Shown: positions 50,215-62,122 of the stretch, in pieces
Layout of the letters: each line of letters opens with the position of its first letter
Position numbering within the stretch: position 1 is the stretch's first letter
Assembly: GCA_015039315.1 (NCBI GenBank)
Contig: WIDE01000041.1
Coordinates: forward strand, 124,001 to 188,000
Length of the DNA stretch: 64,000 nt
Source: Clavulina sp. PMI_390
Lineage: Eukaryota > Basidiomycota > Agaricomycetes > Cantharellales > Hydnaceae
Reading direction: 5' to 3'
The notes under the pieces: generated by a model
What the model saw: only the letters and a program-made list of their open reading frames with translations
Database searches by the model: none
What the model was told of the DNA's origin: nothing
Position numbers and translations under genes: made by a program

Positions 50215-52125
50215 TTAATCCGATAGATCAATAATGGTTGACGGCTTCGGGAGTTTTCGAGGACTGGGCTTGACAGGAGATCGAGACCTTGTCTGCCTAT
50301 CCCTCACCACAGACTGTGATCCCGATTGCGAAGCATAAATTTGTCGTAGGTGGCCGCCAGGCCCAAGAGCCATCGCCTCGTCATCGTCTGAAGTATCAAT
50401 CACCTCAATTACGGATGGATGCTGCGTGCTTGCTGCAGTCCCAGTGCCTACGCCTCCAGCTCGCGATACTGGTCCTGTCGTGTTGTCAGCTTTGGAACGC
50501 TTCACGGGCGAGGCTCGTTTTATCGGGCTCTTGCTTCTCGCTCGCGCCCTGCTAATGTCATAATCAAGCTGCATGAGAGCTGCCTGGTTCATGGCGTTCT
50601 CTTGGGACGCGCTCAGCGGATAGGAATCATCCCCGAAATCATCATCAACATCAGCCTCAGCATCCGTGGCAAGGTCGATTGTTCGATGCGATTGGGGGAC
50701 CCGTGCTTTGGAAGGGGAAGATGCTCGGATGGGTGCTGATGATGAGGGAAGCGGTCGATTAGAGCCAGGGTTCTTCTTGGTGGGAGATGACGCTCGGACA
50801 CGAGACGTGGACTTGGAAGCAAGTGGTTGAGGCGGGGCGTCCATATGATAGGATTCGCGGGCAAGGTCATCGTCCATGTCGAAATCATCATCTACATCAA
50901 TAGTGGTAGGAGCAGGTTGAGACACTGCTGTCTTCGGTGCGCCATCCTGCGCTTCTGCTTCGAGCAATTTCTGTAATCGAGCTAGACGATCTGCCTTTGA
51001 CTGCTCTGAGCGGGTCGCAGCGGATCGAGCTGGGGGTCCTTGTCCTGGCCCTGGAGTCATGCTGGGAGGAGGTGGCTGTTGTGGCCGTGGTTGGGGGGGC
51101 TGGACTACCGGGTCGATGGGTGCATCGGGAGGCGCAACAGGGGGAGGGACTGCGTGACGATTAGCCTCTTGCTGTAGTCTCTGTCTCTCTTCTTCTTCAG
51201 CGTCGATTTCTGGGAGCCTGAGAATGAACCAGTGAAAAATGGGTTACAGAATGAGCCTAAAGTTTGCGCACCCCATGCGGACCCGAAGGCTGCGCGAGAA
51301 ATAAACATCGCGCTTGAGGTCCAAGTCTTCAATCCGAGAGTTCTTGAACACAGTAATACTATCTGGGTCTAGGAATGCGATGCCTCTCCGAACCAGGGTA
51401 TTTTTGACAAGCACCTACAAGGAATACCATATGAAACTTGGTTGTCAGAAGCCTTGAGGTTGCAAAACTCACTTTATACCCCAAGGGAGTTTCGCCAAGG
51501 TTGAACATTGGCAGTGGTCTGTATTCGATCGCTCGCATTGTCTGGAAGCCATCGCTTAGGGCTAGTTGTAAAGTAGAGCGAGGATACGGTGGGATGGTGT
51601 AATCTTCTCCATTGTTTGGAGGATTGCCATTGTCGTCGCCTTCCTCTTGGATAGCAAGCCCTGCCATGTCTGCCTTGTCGATGCGCGTTTGGCGTATGTT
51701 CCTCAGCGTGAAAGCGCTTTGTCCGATATCGGTTATTCCTACCATCTGACAAAGTATGGCCCCGCCAGACGCAGGGGCTCCAAGACGACCTTTCTCTAGG
51801 TCGGCAACCTGAGGGGGAAGACCACTGCCTTCAATTGTGGAATCTGCAAGGTCGGATCCAAGATACTGATGCCGGTGAGCTTAATCAGGGAGACAGTCGT
51901 GCAGAAATACCTGGAGTTCCACTTGATCGAAGGCTTCATTAATCTGGTCTGGGGTAAGACTGTTTTCTTCCACCACCCAATCGTAGCAATCCTGGAGCCA
52001 TGTCTGGATGGCTGGACGCGTTTAGATTTCGCTTCTAGGCGCCAGATATACGAACTCACCGGATCAATGGATGGTTTGGGATATTTCTCTTTGAGTTTGA
52101 GGATGATGGCTTGAGGGACGACCAT
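50215..52125 (-). CDS. RMI1: RMI1 subunit of the RecQ-Top3 complex
   Basis: Starts MVVPQAIILKLKEKYPKPSIDP at 52125, followed by a WLQDC-type helical exon. An OB-fold piece covers QMVGITDIGQSAFTLRNIRQTRID, then STLQLALSDGFQTMRAIEYRPLPMFNLGETPLGYKV and, after an intron, LVKNTLVRRGIAFLDPDSITVFKNSRIEDLDL. That is the DUF1767/OB core of RMI1, which stimulates Top3 with the BLM/Sgs1 helicase. The C-terminal half is disordered with Pro/Gln, basic Ser (SPTKK, SPIKR) and acidic runs. Two SUMO-interaction-like motifs occur: VIEVIDTSDDDE and the final TIIDLSD. Length, about 560 residues, is larger than the yeast 241-residue RMI1 and closer to animal RMI1. Divergent from the F-box gene with 135 bp between starts. 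Confidence 0.85.
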
Positions 52126-52260
52126 ATGAGCGGTCAGGATATGGAGTCGCGAACTGTCACAGAATCACAAAGGTTCCTAGTGACACACGGTTTATGACTC
52201 CTCTCTTTCTCGCACTTTCTTGTCAACAAAGCCCAGGCATCATTCAAAACCCAGCGCTTC

Positions 52261-54447
52261 ATGTTATCGTCAGATATCTGGCTCCTAATCGCAGACCTTT
52301 GCGATGTGCCCACTGTGCTAGCGCTATGTGCTGTGAGTAATGAATCGCTCTCAGGGCTTGCGCAATTGAATGACCACTGAACAATATTTAACAGACATGC
52401 CGACAAAGATATAATGACATATATCACAATCGTTCAATATGGATCAAAGCTCTCCGCCTTCTCATTTCAGAAGAATGCCTTGCTCCGTACAGCATCATTC
52501 CATCAGAGATGTCCACTGAAGAACTTTGCCGCACTGCACAACGTCCCTATCGCATTCAGGACAGGATAATGCGGAAAAGAGGTCTCGATCTTGCTACGGA
52601 AATGGCTTACCTTGCCTATAATTCTCCTCATGATCCCTCGATCACGTATCCGGCTTGGCGCCTCGATCCCGTGTTGCTACCAGGAGGTCGATGGATTATC
52701 GACATTGCGACTGACCCTCCAAATTCCATGTTAGTTCTTTGTTGGGATGCGAAATCATTTGGAGTAGAAGGCTATAATCCCGTTGCTGCTATATCCTTGA
52801 GACTGGACACGATCTGGCTATGGAGCCAACAAGCGAGCGAGGATTCCATGAAAGTGAATGTGTTACTCAATGGCTTTGACGATCATCAAGATTGGTCCGC
52901 GAGGAATTCCTCCGATTTGAATTGGAGATGAGAAAGCTGAGACGCTCTCTCCATATTTATTTCGTGTCTCTAGGGGCTTTGAGGTTATACAACTGGCCTG
53001 GCGCTCTGACTCAGAGATCCCCACTTTTACATCGGTTGCATACCTCCATCTCGCCGCCGCAATGTTCCAAACAAGCATCGTCAACGGTCATCTTTCTGGT
53101 TACTATGTCATTATTCCTCATGACTTCCAACGTACTGTGGTCTGGAACTGGGTGACCAACTCATTCACTATGGTCCGCATCCCTAGCGTCACCCATGGCG
53201 AAGAAGGGGTATGCTATTTCACCCTCCCTCTTCTATAATCTGGCTCACTTATCATGGTTATTCTTCTCCTCCAGATCCACGCGGTTGACTTTTGGGTCCA
53301 GCCCCCCTACATCTTTGTTGTCACTGAACAAGCTCAAACCCTCTACCGCTGCCGCATCCCCGCTCTGACTTCGGTGCCCTCGGTCAACAGCCTGGATATC
53401 GTTGTACTTCGAGATCTCCAAGGACCACACTGGGAGCTCCCGTGTCTTCCTGACGGATATTCTCAAGAGTTAGATGCCAGCTTCCAACGCACCACTCGCT
53501 ATCACAGCTTGGCCCACCCTGGAAGCTGGCTTCCGCCCTCCCAGGATCCTTGCCTCACTGCTGTAACGCTACACTCTCATGATGAAGTGTGGAGCGTCGT
53601 GCCACCAGAAGCAGACACCATGGATGGCGGGCTAATCCCAACAACGAAGAGCGAAACTGGCGGAATGTATTTTATCGACTCGATGCCATCTCACACCACC
53701 AGTGGGACCTCGAGCACCACTGAGCTCGAGAGCACGGCGGAACCACGCTTCATGGCCGTCTATGAGCCCACACCCGACGCCCCTACTTTTGTAGGGCACA
53801 CCTCCCTCTGGGGCTTGCCAATCGAGCATCCTCGGCTTCGGACTCACCTCGATCTCTACCCTCGCTCACGGTTACATCTTCTCGGACCACGAAGCGCGGA
53901 TGAGAGCTCTCTGCTTCTCGTGGGCCTTCAGAAAGAAGGCATTCTCGATCCAACCACAAAAGCAGTCGTGTTCCTCTTCCGCGCGTATGCATTCCGTGGT
54001 CGGACGGGACAACTTCTCGAATGCCCTGTAGAACAGGAACTCCGCACGGATATCGTGTGGAGGTGGAACCAGGAGGGGACGAACGCGCAGCAGCACAGAC
54101 AGCGGCTGATGCCTTACGAGCATTTCGAACATACAGAGCTTGAAGGTGATTTTGACGAGCTTGAGGAGGCGGGCGCAGGAGATGTGTGGCTAGACTTTTT
54201 CACGGAGGAGCTGGACGAGACCTACCATGAGGAAGAAGAAAATGGCACGAGGGACCAGAATGGAGGATTCAATCCAGTTGAGGCTGATACGTGGATTGAT
54301 ATTGGGCCCTCTCCAGTGACACGGCGGATCAAGACAACGAGCGCTCCATGTAGTTTGAGTGGCACGTTCCTTGGATCAAGAGCGGTTCCCTCTCGTGGGG
54401 TGACACCTCCTTACAAGAAGCAAATTTGGCTTATGAGGTACGACTAG
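52261..54447 (+). CDS. F-box protein with large uncharacterised C-terminal region
   Basis: Five or so exons. Exon 1 (ATG at 52261) encodes MLSSDIWLLIADLCDVPTVLALCA; after an intron TCRRYNDIYHNRSIWIKALRLL completes a typical F-box with the LLxLCDxPTLLALxxTCRRY pattern. The third exon set includes YNSPHDPSITYPAWRLDPV. A donor GTCCGC near 52897 joins DHQDW to GFEVIQLAWRSDSE and so removes an early stop. The long remainder has beta-propeller-like repeats (VDFWVQPPYIFVVTEQ, DEVWSVVPPEA, PRFMAVYEP, AVVFLFRAY), acidic stretches, and no Kelch or WD signature that I can name. F-box proteins recruit targets to SCF ubiquitin ligases; the target here is unknown. Confidence 0.8.
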
Positions 54448-54720
54448 AGACGAGCTAAGGCACTGGGCAATGGGTCCAAAGGTTGAAGTTAATTGGCAGT
54501 CTGGGAAAGGGTGCCGCGAAGTGGTAGATAATAAAATTGTCCATCGAGTGAAAAGAATCCAAATGAGTCCGAATATATATCCTATCATGCAAGGAACAGG
54601 ATAAGTCACGTTAAGAGAGAAGGCAGTCCTGTGTGTCGTGAACAAAAACAGAATAAAGCAATACAATGACGAATGCTAACAATGAAAAAATGGTGGATGA
54701 TAATAACAGCACAAGCGCAA

Positions 54721-57238
54721 TCACTGATGTGAGCAATCAGGGATGGTCAGTCCGCTCTTGAGATTTTTGCTACAAAGGAGAACAGTTAGGAACTCGTCGC
54801 AAGTGCTGAATGAGGAAGACAGCTTACTCAGAATCAAAGACGCCCCAGTAACCCTCGACTCCGCCATATTGGACAGTCTAAACACCAACGCAATGTACCC
54901 AGTTAGCGAACCTTGTAGATGGGAAACAAAAGCCTGAAAGCGCGTACCTTCCATGGCTCGTCCATGAACTCGAAAAAGAAGTACCCGGTTCCGTTCTGGT
55001 TTGCTTGACAGACAAAGTCGTCCATGAAGATCTATAGAGTAGACAACGCAGTGAGGTTTCATGGGTCAGATCTCAATCATTCGGGAGGGTTGACTAGACG
55101 AATAGTCGTACCTGCAAGTTGGCCACGCTAGCTGCAGCACCACCACTATCCTGCATATCCGCGGCTGTCGAGGAGTTCTACATTGGAAGGAGGGGATGGA
55201 TATATAAGTATTCAGCGATGCAAGGCCACAAACCAAGTGTACGTACCGTAGGCCACCCAGTCTCGGCGATATAGAATGGAGGGTTATTAGTCGTAGTGGC
55301 TGCAAGGGCGACATCTGTCTCCTGGAAGTAGGTAGCTGTCCAGCTTGCTGCATCGTCAATCGAAGTTCCTGCGAACCTACAGGGGTGCATGTGTCGTTAG
55401 GGACAACGTTCACTTTACATTACTTTCGTAGACAGGAACGTACCAAGGATGGACGTTCGCCATGCAGTAGTCTGTAGCCTCAATAATATCGGTGTTGAAG
55501 TACGCGCCAGCGTCTGCGTAGCCAATAGGGATCGTCTTGCTCAGGCTGAGGTTGCCAATGACGCTGCGGACATCGGAAATCTTTGTCTTGAGGAAATCGG
55601 CAGTAGCGATACCCACGGATGAGTTGGGGTCACTGAGGCCGGCCGCAGTCAGGTCTGGCGGAACAAGAGATCAGGCTATTGTTCATTTCCGTCAAAAGGG
55701 TAAACTTACTGTCTAGAATGACTTCGTTGCCAACGGTAATGCCCGCAACGTGCTATACAATAAGGACGGGGGAAATCAGGAGGAGTTATGGGAAATGTTT
55801 GACGCGTTGACGTACATCAGCACCAAACGACTGGATCGCTGTGACAGTGAGGTCTCGTTGACGTTGATAGACGGTGTCATCAGAGGAGATATCTGGAACA
55901 GCAAGATCAGCTGAAGTGCAAAGCGCATCAGAGAAAGGGAGAAACTGACAAATCCCCAGGAACACAGAGACATTGACTTTGGTTTGTGTGATCGCATCTA
56001 GGATCAACGACGACACATTACAATCCGAGCCGTAGGTTCGGATACGCTGTAGAGGAGAGATAGTGATGAGTAGATATGGAGACAGAGGAAGACGATATTG
56101 ACTCACTGTAGTCAGCTGGGACATGAGCTGCGGAGAGATGGTTAAAAATAGTGCATTAGTTGGGATTAGAAACTTGGAGCGTGGAGTTGAAATAAGCTTA
56201 CCTGGATGTCCTCGATGACAGCACCTGGGGGAGTCGAGGACGACAGATTTAGCGCCGAACCGGGAGGGAAACTAAGACGTATTTTGACGTACTGATATTG
56301 GCACCGCAGTCGGGAAGAATGGCACCCTAAACGTTCAGTTGGTTAGCAGGAATACTGGGGGAACGTGCATGAATGTAAACTACGAACCTGTGGGGTATAG
56401 GCAAAGCCATAGAAACTGTTGTGTAGGTTCGGGTTCTTCTGGAAGTTGCTTGGGTCGGAGCTGCCTCCAGATCCTCCTCCTCCACTCGAAGTATTGTTAC
56501 TGTTATCGTTGGAGCCTGTGCCGTTCGACTTCTTGTGGACGGCAATGGCAACACCGGCAGCAATGCCACCAATGACGAGGGCAACACCGAGACCAATGGC
56601 TGTTTCAAGGGGTGGGAGAAAGTGCATTTAGATTTGGATGCATCGTGTCCAATGGTGTTGGGCGAGTATTAGAATACACACCTCCCCATGTTATCCATTT
56701 GGAGCGTCCAGAGCCCCTTTTCTCGTCCCAAAGTGGCGAGGGCTCGTAGTGGTCATCCACTTGAGCGTATGCACTCGAGGTATTGTTGTTGAAGTGGTCC
56801 ATCTCTATTGGCGCGACAGGGGCGTATGCACCTCGTGTTGAATAGTCTGTTGGTGCCTCGGGAGTGGACTGTACGGGTGCTGGTTGGGGCTGGGGTTGGG
56901 AAATGGAAGGATTGCTGTCTCTGAAAGGATCGGAATAGGATGTTTCTGGTTGTGAAGGAGTGGAAGGGTACGGGGTTCCGTAGCTCGACAGTCGATGTGG
57001 CTTTGAGTAATGTTGAAGAAGGTGACAAAGCTGGTGAGGGCTAGTAGGCAGCGAAGATGATGGGTGGAGATACTCACTGCTGGTAGATGGTCACTATCCC
57101 AGTAGTCGGTCAGGTCTAAAGATAAAAGCGGGAGAAATCCCCGTGAATAAACTGCGGAATACAGAGAATCGAGCCCTGGCCAAGACCGAGTTACGGACCC
57201 GTTCCACTCCCAATGGGTCTTGTCCCGCGTCCAGACAT
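54721..57238 (-). CDS. GH17 glucan endo-1,3-beta-glucosidase, type II membrane protein
   Basis: Exon 1 at 57238-57199 encodes [13 protein letters not shown]. An 83-bp intron, ending TTTAG, leads to [13 protein letters not shown] and a disordered cytoplasmic region full of Pro, Ser and Tyr. A membrane helix ([21 protein letters not shown]) and a Gly/Ser-rich linker precede the GH17 domain: FYGFAYTPQ, then [23 protein letters not shown] (Glu acid/base), [20 protein letters not shown] (Glu nucleophile) and [16 protein letters not shown]. About ten exons. The catalytic part faces the wall or periplasm and would act on wall beta-1,3-glucan. The short exon 1 is inferred from reading-frame fit, with a TATA box 143 bp before it. 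The fungal btgC/BGT class is the closest match. Confidence 0.88.
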
Positions 57239-58200
57239 TTTGAAAGGGCTTCTTTTACAGAGTGATACAACAAGGCACGGGCTTTGCAATCGTTAGAGTC
57301 GTCCAAAAGGGGGAGCAAGATGACGAGTGGCGGGGTGGCACACACCGCGTTAGGGGCTGTGCTACTCAGCCACCAGCGTGGCTATATAGATCTCGCGCTC
57401 CCTCTTTTACGTCGAGATCACAACAGCTGCGCTTGAGTGAAATAGTTACGAAACTGCGGTACAGTATTGCTATTATCTGCATAGGCTATCCATAGCAATC
57501 GCACTAGCAACAGCGCCCAGATGCGTGCGTGAGCCTGGTGGCAAACCTGAGAACACTCTGCAACCAAACTTGAACTCGCTGATACACCTATCCTTGCACG
57601 AAAAATGAATGAAAGCTTATCGAAGATCATATTCATTTGGTACAGGTGCCTTGCTTGGCAGGACTGAATCGTGCACGACCCTCACGAAGATCTATCATGG
57701 TGTCCTTCACAGCTGCAAAATGGGCATGATTTGCAACCTTTACCCATTCGCGGTGACACTACTGAGCTAATATTGGAACTCCATTTAATAATACTAAGGA
57801 AAATGACTACCGCAGGGAGCAAAAGCGGGCATCAGATAAGTGGTCCATCTCACTTCAGAGTTGGAAACAGGATGGCAATTTTATTTATAGTCGGACTCAA
57901 TAAGATGTGACTTAACACAGAGGGTAAGAGAGCGAGTATAGGCAACAAGGAGCCAAGGAGAACAACAGAGAGCGTTGCTTGAGCCGACCTGCTGGAACTA
58001 TTCCACGTGAAGGCCCAAGCCCATAGATCCGTGGTGAAAGAAGTCGGCTAGTCGTGATATGAGAACCGTGAATTATTATTGCTCGAGTGAAACGGGTATA
58101 TTGCATGAAGGGATAAAATCTAAACCACCAAGCGAACAAGCAAGCATCTTCAGCTTAGATGAGGGCGATATGTAATCTCACAGAGAGGTTTTTCCATACC
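57239..58200. other. intergenic, GH17 promoter and phosphatase 3' flank
   Basis: Holds the GH17 promoter (TATA near 57385) and the 3' flank of the first phosphatase gene. A 79-residue frame at 57671-57910 has no features. No repeat, RNA gene or further coding signal seen. Confidence 0.45.
57382..57389 (-). promoter_or_regulatory. TATA box of the GH17 gene
   Basis: CTATATAG, read identically on both strands, about 143 bp before the GH17 start codon at 57238. It is the best core-promoter match in this gap. Confidence 0.45.
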
Positions 58201-59626
58201 TTAGATATCTAACGTAACTTCTCGTGTCTCTGTGTGAATATGTTCTCGTTTGTGAGGGTAGATTGCTTCGATTTTCTCCTTCTCAATGTATCGCTTCCGC
58301 CGACTTGCTGATGCAGCACGAGTACCAGCAGCAGAGGCATCTGCCTCTACTGGAGTAAGAGTGTAATGCACTTCCAGAGCGCTCAGGATACCGCCGTATG
58401 CAGGGGTCATCCCACTAAGAGCTCAACATCAGAATATCGACAACGAGGTGAAGGGAAGGATGTTCAGGGAAACGCACGTGTCTATCAGCAAGATCTTCGA
58501 ATTGCACCGGCTGACAATTCCATCGTAGTTCAAGGTATGCCCCATGACCAACCTCTTCACGCCAATCTTCTGTAGTACACCATCAATTGCTCCACACACC
58601 TGGTCATCGTCATCGAGTGCCCAGCCTCGATACCAGAGGGGACCATCAACGCTGTAAAGCTCTTTTTCGTATTCAGTAGCATCGGAAGGGAGACCAGGGT
58701 AGGCCCCTGGAGGATATGGCGGCGGCTGCTCGCGAGTCTGCAGCTTGTTGAGCAGTGATGCGCCGAGCCCGTTAATTTTCGATGGGTAGGGAGTCGCATC
58801 GAGGTATGTGGGAGATATTCCTCCATGCACAAATGAAAGGGCGGCATGGGAGAACGAAGAAGAATGACCAGCAACGTAGTCCTCGTTGACTTCGCCGCCC
58901 AGGGGATGATATGGCAGTCGGGAAGTGACGGTGTAATTAGCTTTCCAAGTTTGGCCTAACCAACCAGATGACAGCGTCTTCTGACGATCAGGTGTTGTGC
59001 CAAAAGTCTTAATCTCGGATTCGTAGACATATCTAATACGAAGTGGACGAGTGCTTAGAATATTTTCTGTCAGGTATATGAGCTTCATACCTCCAATCAC
59101 CTGAAAAAAGGGGCCAAAATTGTTCATTTGGTTAGCAACGATGGGAGTAGCTAAGCTTCATCCCTTACCTATAGCGTTCATATATTCATGATTGCCCAAA
59201 TGGTTCAGCACGCGGCCACCAACAGCACTGGCCTGGGATCGCAGGTCGTCCATCAATCGGAATAACGCTATGGTGTCATCTCCTCTACGTCCAGCGCAAT
59301 TCAGCATTAGGCATCATGAAAAGAGACGTCAGGGATAGCAATGCGCACCTGTCGATGATATCACCCGTTTGGACGAGGAAGTCAACATTCCCTGTCCATT
59401 TGTGGTCCTCTCCAATAACACCGCTCATTTTTAGTGTCTTAAGGGCATTAGGAAGGTGACCATGCAGATCCCCAAGAGCAACAATCTTCCTTTCATACAC
59501 AGGAGAGGAGCCGTCGTCAGAGGTTGATGATGAACAAGGTACTGAGTCCAAGAAGCTTGTCGTGAGGAAATAAGAAACGATGCAGAGCATCGCTAGAAAG
59601 CCCGCGCGAGCACCAGTGCTCGCCAT
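58201..59626 (-). CDS. metallophosphatase of Shewanella-like PPP type, copy A
   Basis: Start fixed at 59626 by comparison with the other copy (same sequence context). An N-terminal membrane anchor (FLAMLCIVSYFLTTSFLDSV) is followed by KIVALGDLHGHLPNALKTLKM, FLVQTGDIIDRGDDTI and GGRVLNHLGNHEYMN. Next come DFRYVY...GWLGQTWKANY, FVHGGISPTYLD and VMGHTLNYDG. These are the GDxHG, GDxxDRG, GNHE and HG/GH metal-site motifs. The family, Ser/Thr phosphatases of the PPP type first seen in Shewanella, is common in fungi. Five exons; the last gives DTGMTPAYGGILSALEVHY. One residue after GDLHG is His here and Asp in copy B. Location: membrane-anchored, secretory pathway or wall; substrate unknown. It forms a divergent pair with the broken ATG17 copy. 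Confidence 0.85.
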
Positions 59627-59742
59627 TAGTCCCTGAAGCAAGGCGAGGTACAACGAGGTGTGAATCGGATGCCTGGCAGCCAACGAAACGAAGTGGATTT
59701 ATGTTGTCGTACCGTGAGAATTCGCATTGTGACAAGCGGAAC

Positions 59743-60085
59743 ATTCAGGCCGAAATCTCTTTGCTTCCCGATCAGCCTGCGACCTTGTCAAGCCAATGTA
59801 CTCAGTCCAAAGAAGCCTTACAACAAGAACAGGCTCTCATGCTTCGTGGAAATGGGCTCATTTCAGATGCTACGTCTGTTCGTGATGGTAGACACATCGA
59901 CTGATGAAACCAAAGCGAATGGATGAATTATGGAGTCGTGGAACAGCTCGTTATCAACCAGTATTGACGTATCTTCCGATCTAGCGAGCTGATGTCTGCC
60001 TCAAATGTTCCAGTGGGTAACGAATATCCCGAAGATCTTGACACAACAAAGGTCTCTACACCTTGCCAGGGCCTTCGCGAGTATC
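59743..60085 (+). pseudogene. decayed ATG17 copy
   Basis: Sequence from 59743 aligns with the start of the intact ATG17 gene at 62123. The codon equal to the start ATG is ATT here. Following codons keep SLLPDQPATLSSQCTQSKEALQQEQALMLRGNGLISDATSV, matching LLDDQPTSLLSLFAQSKEALAQGQGLCFRGNELNSETASV. After this the frame shifts and reads into a stop, while another frame continues the homology (VMVDTSTDETKA). Exon 2 is still visible (GGTAACGAATATCCCGAAG...) to about 60085, then the similarity is lost and the last three-quarters of the gene is missing. Start loss, frameshift and truncation together show it does not make ATG17. Confidence 0.8.
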
Positions 60086-60578
60086 TGTTTCGCCCCCCTC
60101 CACCTTGCAAATTGGTCGTGGTTTGTAAGTTCTTCTCATTCGCAGCGAGCGATTCAACTCCTATTGAGCTATTGAGACGGCAAATTGATAGAACGTCTGT
60201 GGTCGCTCCTCGTTGTCCCCCATACCATACTAGCCCTCAGTGAGTTTGGCTATGCGTAATATTAGCTTCCTGCATCCCAACTCCCAGTCGTCCAATAGGG
60301 CCAAAGTGAGTCCCATCCATTCAACGCCTGCTATTTCTCAATACGGTCAAGAGTGTTGCTTCAGCTGAGCTAGTGCAACTATCCCAGGTGAGGGCTCAGG
60401 TCCATGGTCTGTAACGAAAGAAAATGGCTCGTCTTGGTGAAAAATCCCATGTTTCATTATCGTTCGCGTGAAGTGTGTGCATCGTGAGACGAAATAATAT
60501 CTATACCATGAAACAAAAGAGGTCAGACCTTCAGCTCGAGATCGAGAAAACGCTCTCTGAAGAAACTTCCTTCATACC
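60086..60578. other. intergenic between duplicated blocks
   Basis: Unrecognised sequence after the decayed ATG17 and before the stop of the second phosphatase. No ATG17-like coding sequence remains. The end nearest the phosphatase matches the 3' flank of copy A, so the block boundary is inside. Confidence 0.4.
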
Positions 60579-62006
60579 TTAACTATCTAACGTAACTTCT
60601 CGCGTCTCCGTGTGAATATGCACTCGTTTATGAGGGTAGATTGCCTCGATTTTCTCCTTCTCAGTGTACCGCTTTTGCCGATTTGCAGATGCAGCACGAG
60701 TACCCGCTGCAGAGCTATCCGCCTCTATTGGAGTGAGGGTATAGTGCACCACCAAAGCGCTGAGGATGCCGCCGTATGCGGAGCTCATCCCACTAAGAGT
60801 TCAACATCAGAATTTTCGACCACGAGATTGAGAGAAAGATGCCAAGGGAGACGCACGTATCAATGAGCAAAATCTTCGAATCGCATCTGCTAATAATTCC
60901 ATCGTAGTTGAGGGTATGTCCCATGACCAGCCTCTTCACGCCAATCTTCTTCAACAGGCCATCAATGGCTCCGCATACCTTGGCATCGTCGTCGAGCGCC
61001 CAACCACGATACCAAAGCGGACCGTTAGCGCCATAAATCTCGTGCTCGGCTCTAGTGGCATCAGAAGGGAGACCGGGGTAGGCCCCTGGAGGATGCGGTG
61101 TTGGCTGCTTGCGGGTCTGCAGCTTATGAAGTAGCGAGAGCCCAATCTCGTTGATTTTTGAGGGGTAAGGAGTCGCGTCAAGATATGTTGGGGATATCCC
61201 TCCGTGGACAAAGGATAGGGCAGCGTGTGAGAGAGAAGAAGAGTGTCCAGCGACGAAGTCCTCATTGACCCCACCAGCGGAAGGATGGTAAGGAAGTCGA
61301 GAGGTGACGGTGTAATTAGCCTTCCAGGTTTGACCTAGCCAGCCACTTGACAACATATTCTGGCGGTCTAGAGTGGTGCCAAAAGTCTGGACCTCGGATT
61401 TATACACATATCTGATAGGAAGTTGATGAGTGCTCAGGAAATATTCAACTGAGGATGTTAGCCGCCTACCTCCAGTCACCTGGAGGAAACAGTAAGAGTT
61501 AGTCGAGTTAGCTAGCAGATACGCGCATAATAAAGTCTTGAAACATACCTATCGCGTTCATGTATTCGTGATTGCCCAAATGATTGAGCACACGGCCGCC
61601 TACAGCGCTCGCCTGGGATCGCAGGTCGTCCATCAATCGGAATAGTGGGATAGTATCATCTCCTCTGAAGTAGCAGTAAATTTCCATTATATATCACAAG
61701 AAGGGGGTTAAGGATGCGAAAAACATACCTGTCGATTATATCACCCGTTTGGACGAGGAAATCAACGTTCCCTGTCCATTTGTGGTCTTCCCCAATGACA
61801 CCGCTCATTTGTAGCGTGGTGAGGGCATGGGGGAGATCTCCATGTAGGTCGCCAAGAGCAACAATCTTCCTCTCAAATACCGGAGAGGAGCCGTCATCAG
61901 AATTTGGTGGTGAGTAAGGCGCTGAGCGAGTGAAGCGCCCTATGAGAAAGTAGGAAACGATGCAGAACACTGCAAGAAACCCCAGGCGAGTCCCAGTGCC
62001 CGCCAT
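60579..62006 (-). CDS. metallophosphatase of Shewanella-like PPP type, copy B
   Basis: Start MAGTGTRLGFLAVFCIVSYFLIG at 62006, a membrane anchor. The domain has KIVALGDLHGDLPHALTTL, FLVQTGDIIDRGDDTIPLFRLM, VGGRVLNHLGNHEYMNAIGDWRYVY, FVHGGISPTYLD and VMGHTLNYDG. A small exon between two introns carries GDW(R) and joins to YVYKSE, as in copy A. The last exon gives DTGMSSAYGGILSALVVHY. About 80-85% identical to copy A by eye over most exons, and in the same exon arrangement, so it is a tandem duplicate. Here GDLHGD keeps the Asp that copy A lacks. It is divergent from the intact ATG17 (116 bp between starts), so the phosphatase and ATG17 were duplicated as one unit. Confidence 0.87.
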
Positions 62007-62122
62007 TAGTCTCTAAGGCAAGGCGAGTGTGACGAAGTGTAGATGACAATGCTTGGGAACAGCCAACGAAGAGTGGATTTGTGTTGGTGGCACCGTGCGA
62101 ATTCTGACTCGTACGGCCGAAC

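Noticed and set aside
57671..57910. 79-residue frame in the gap before the phosphatase gene
   Set aside because: No start context, intron fit or domain; typical chance frame.
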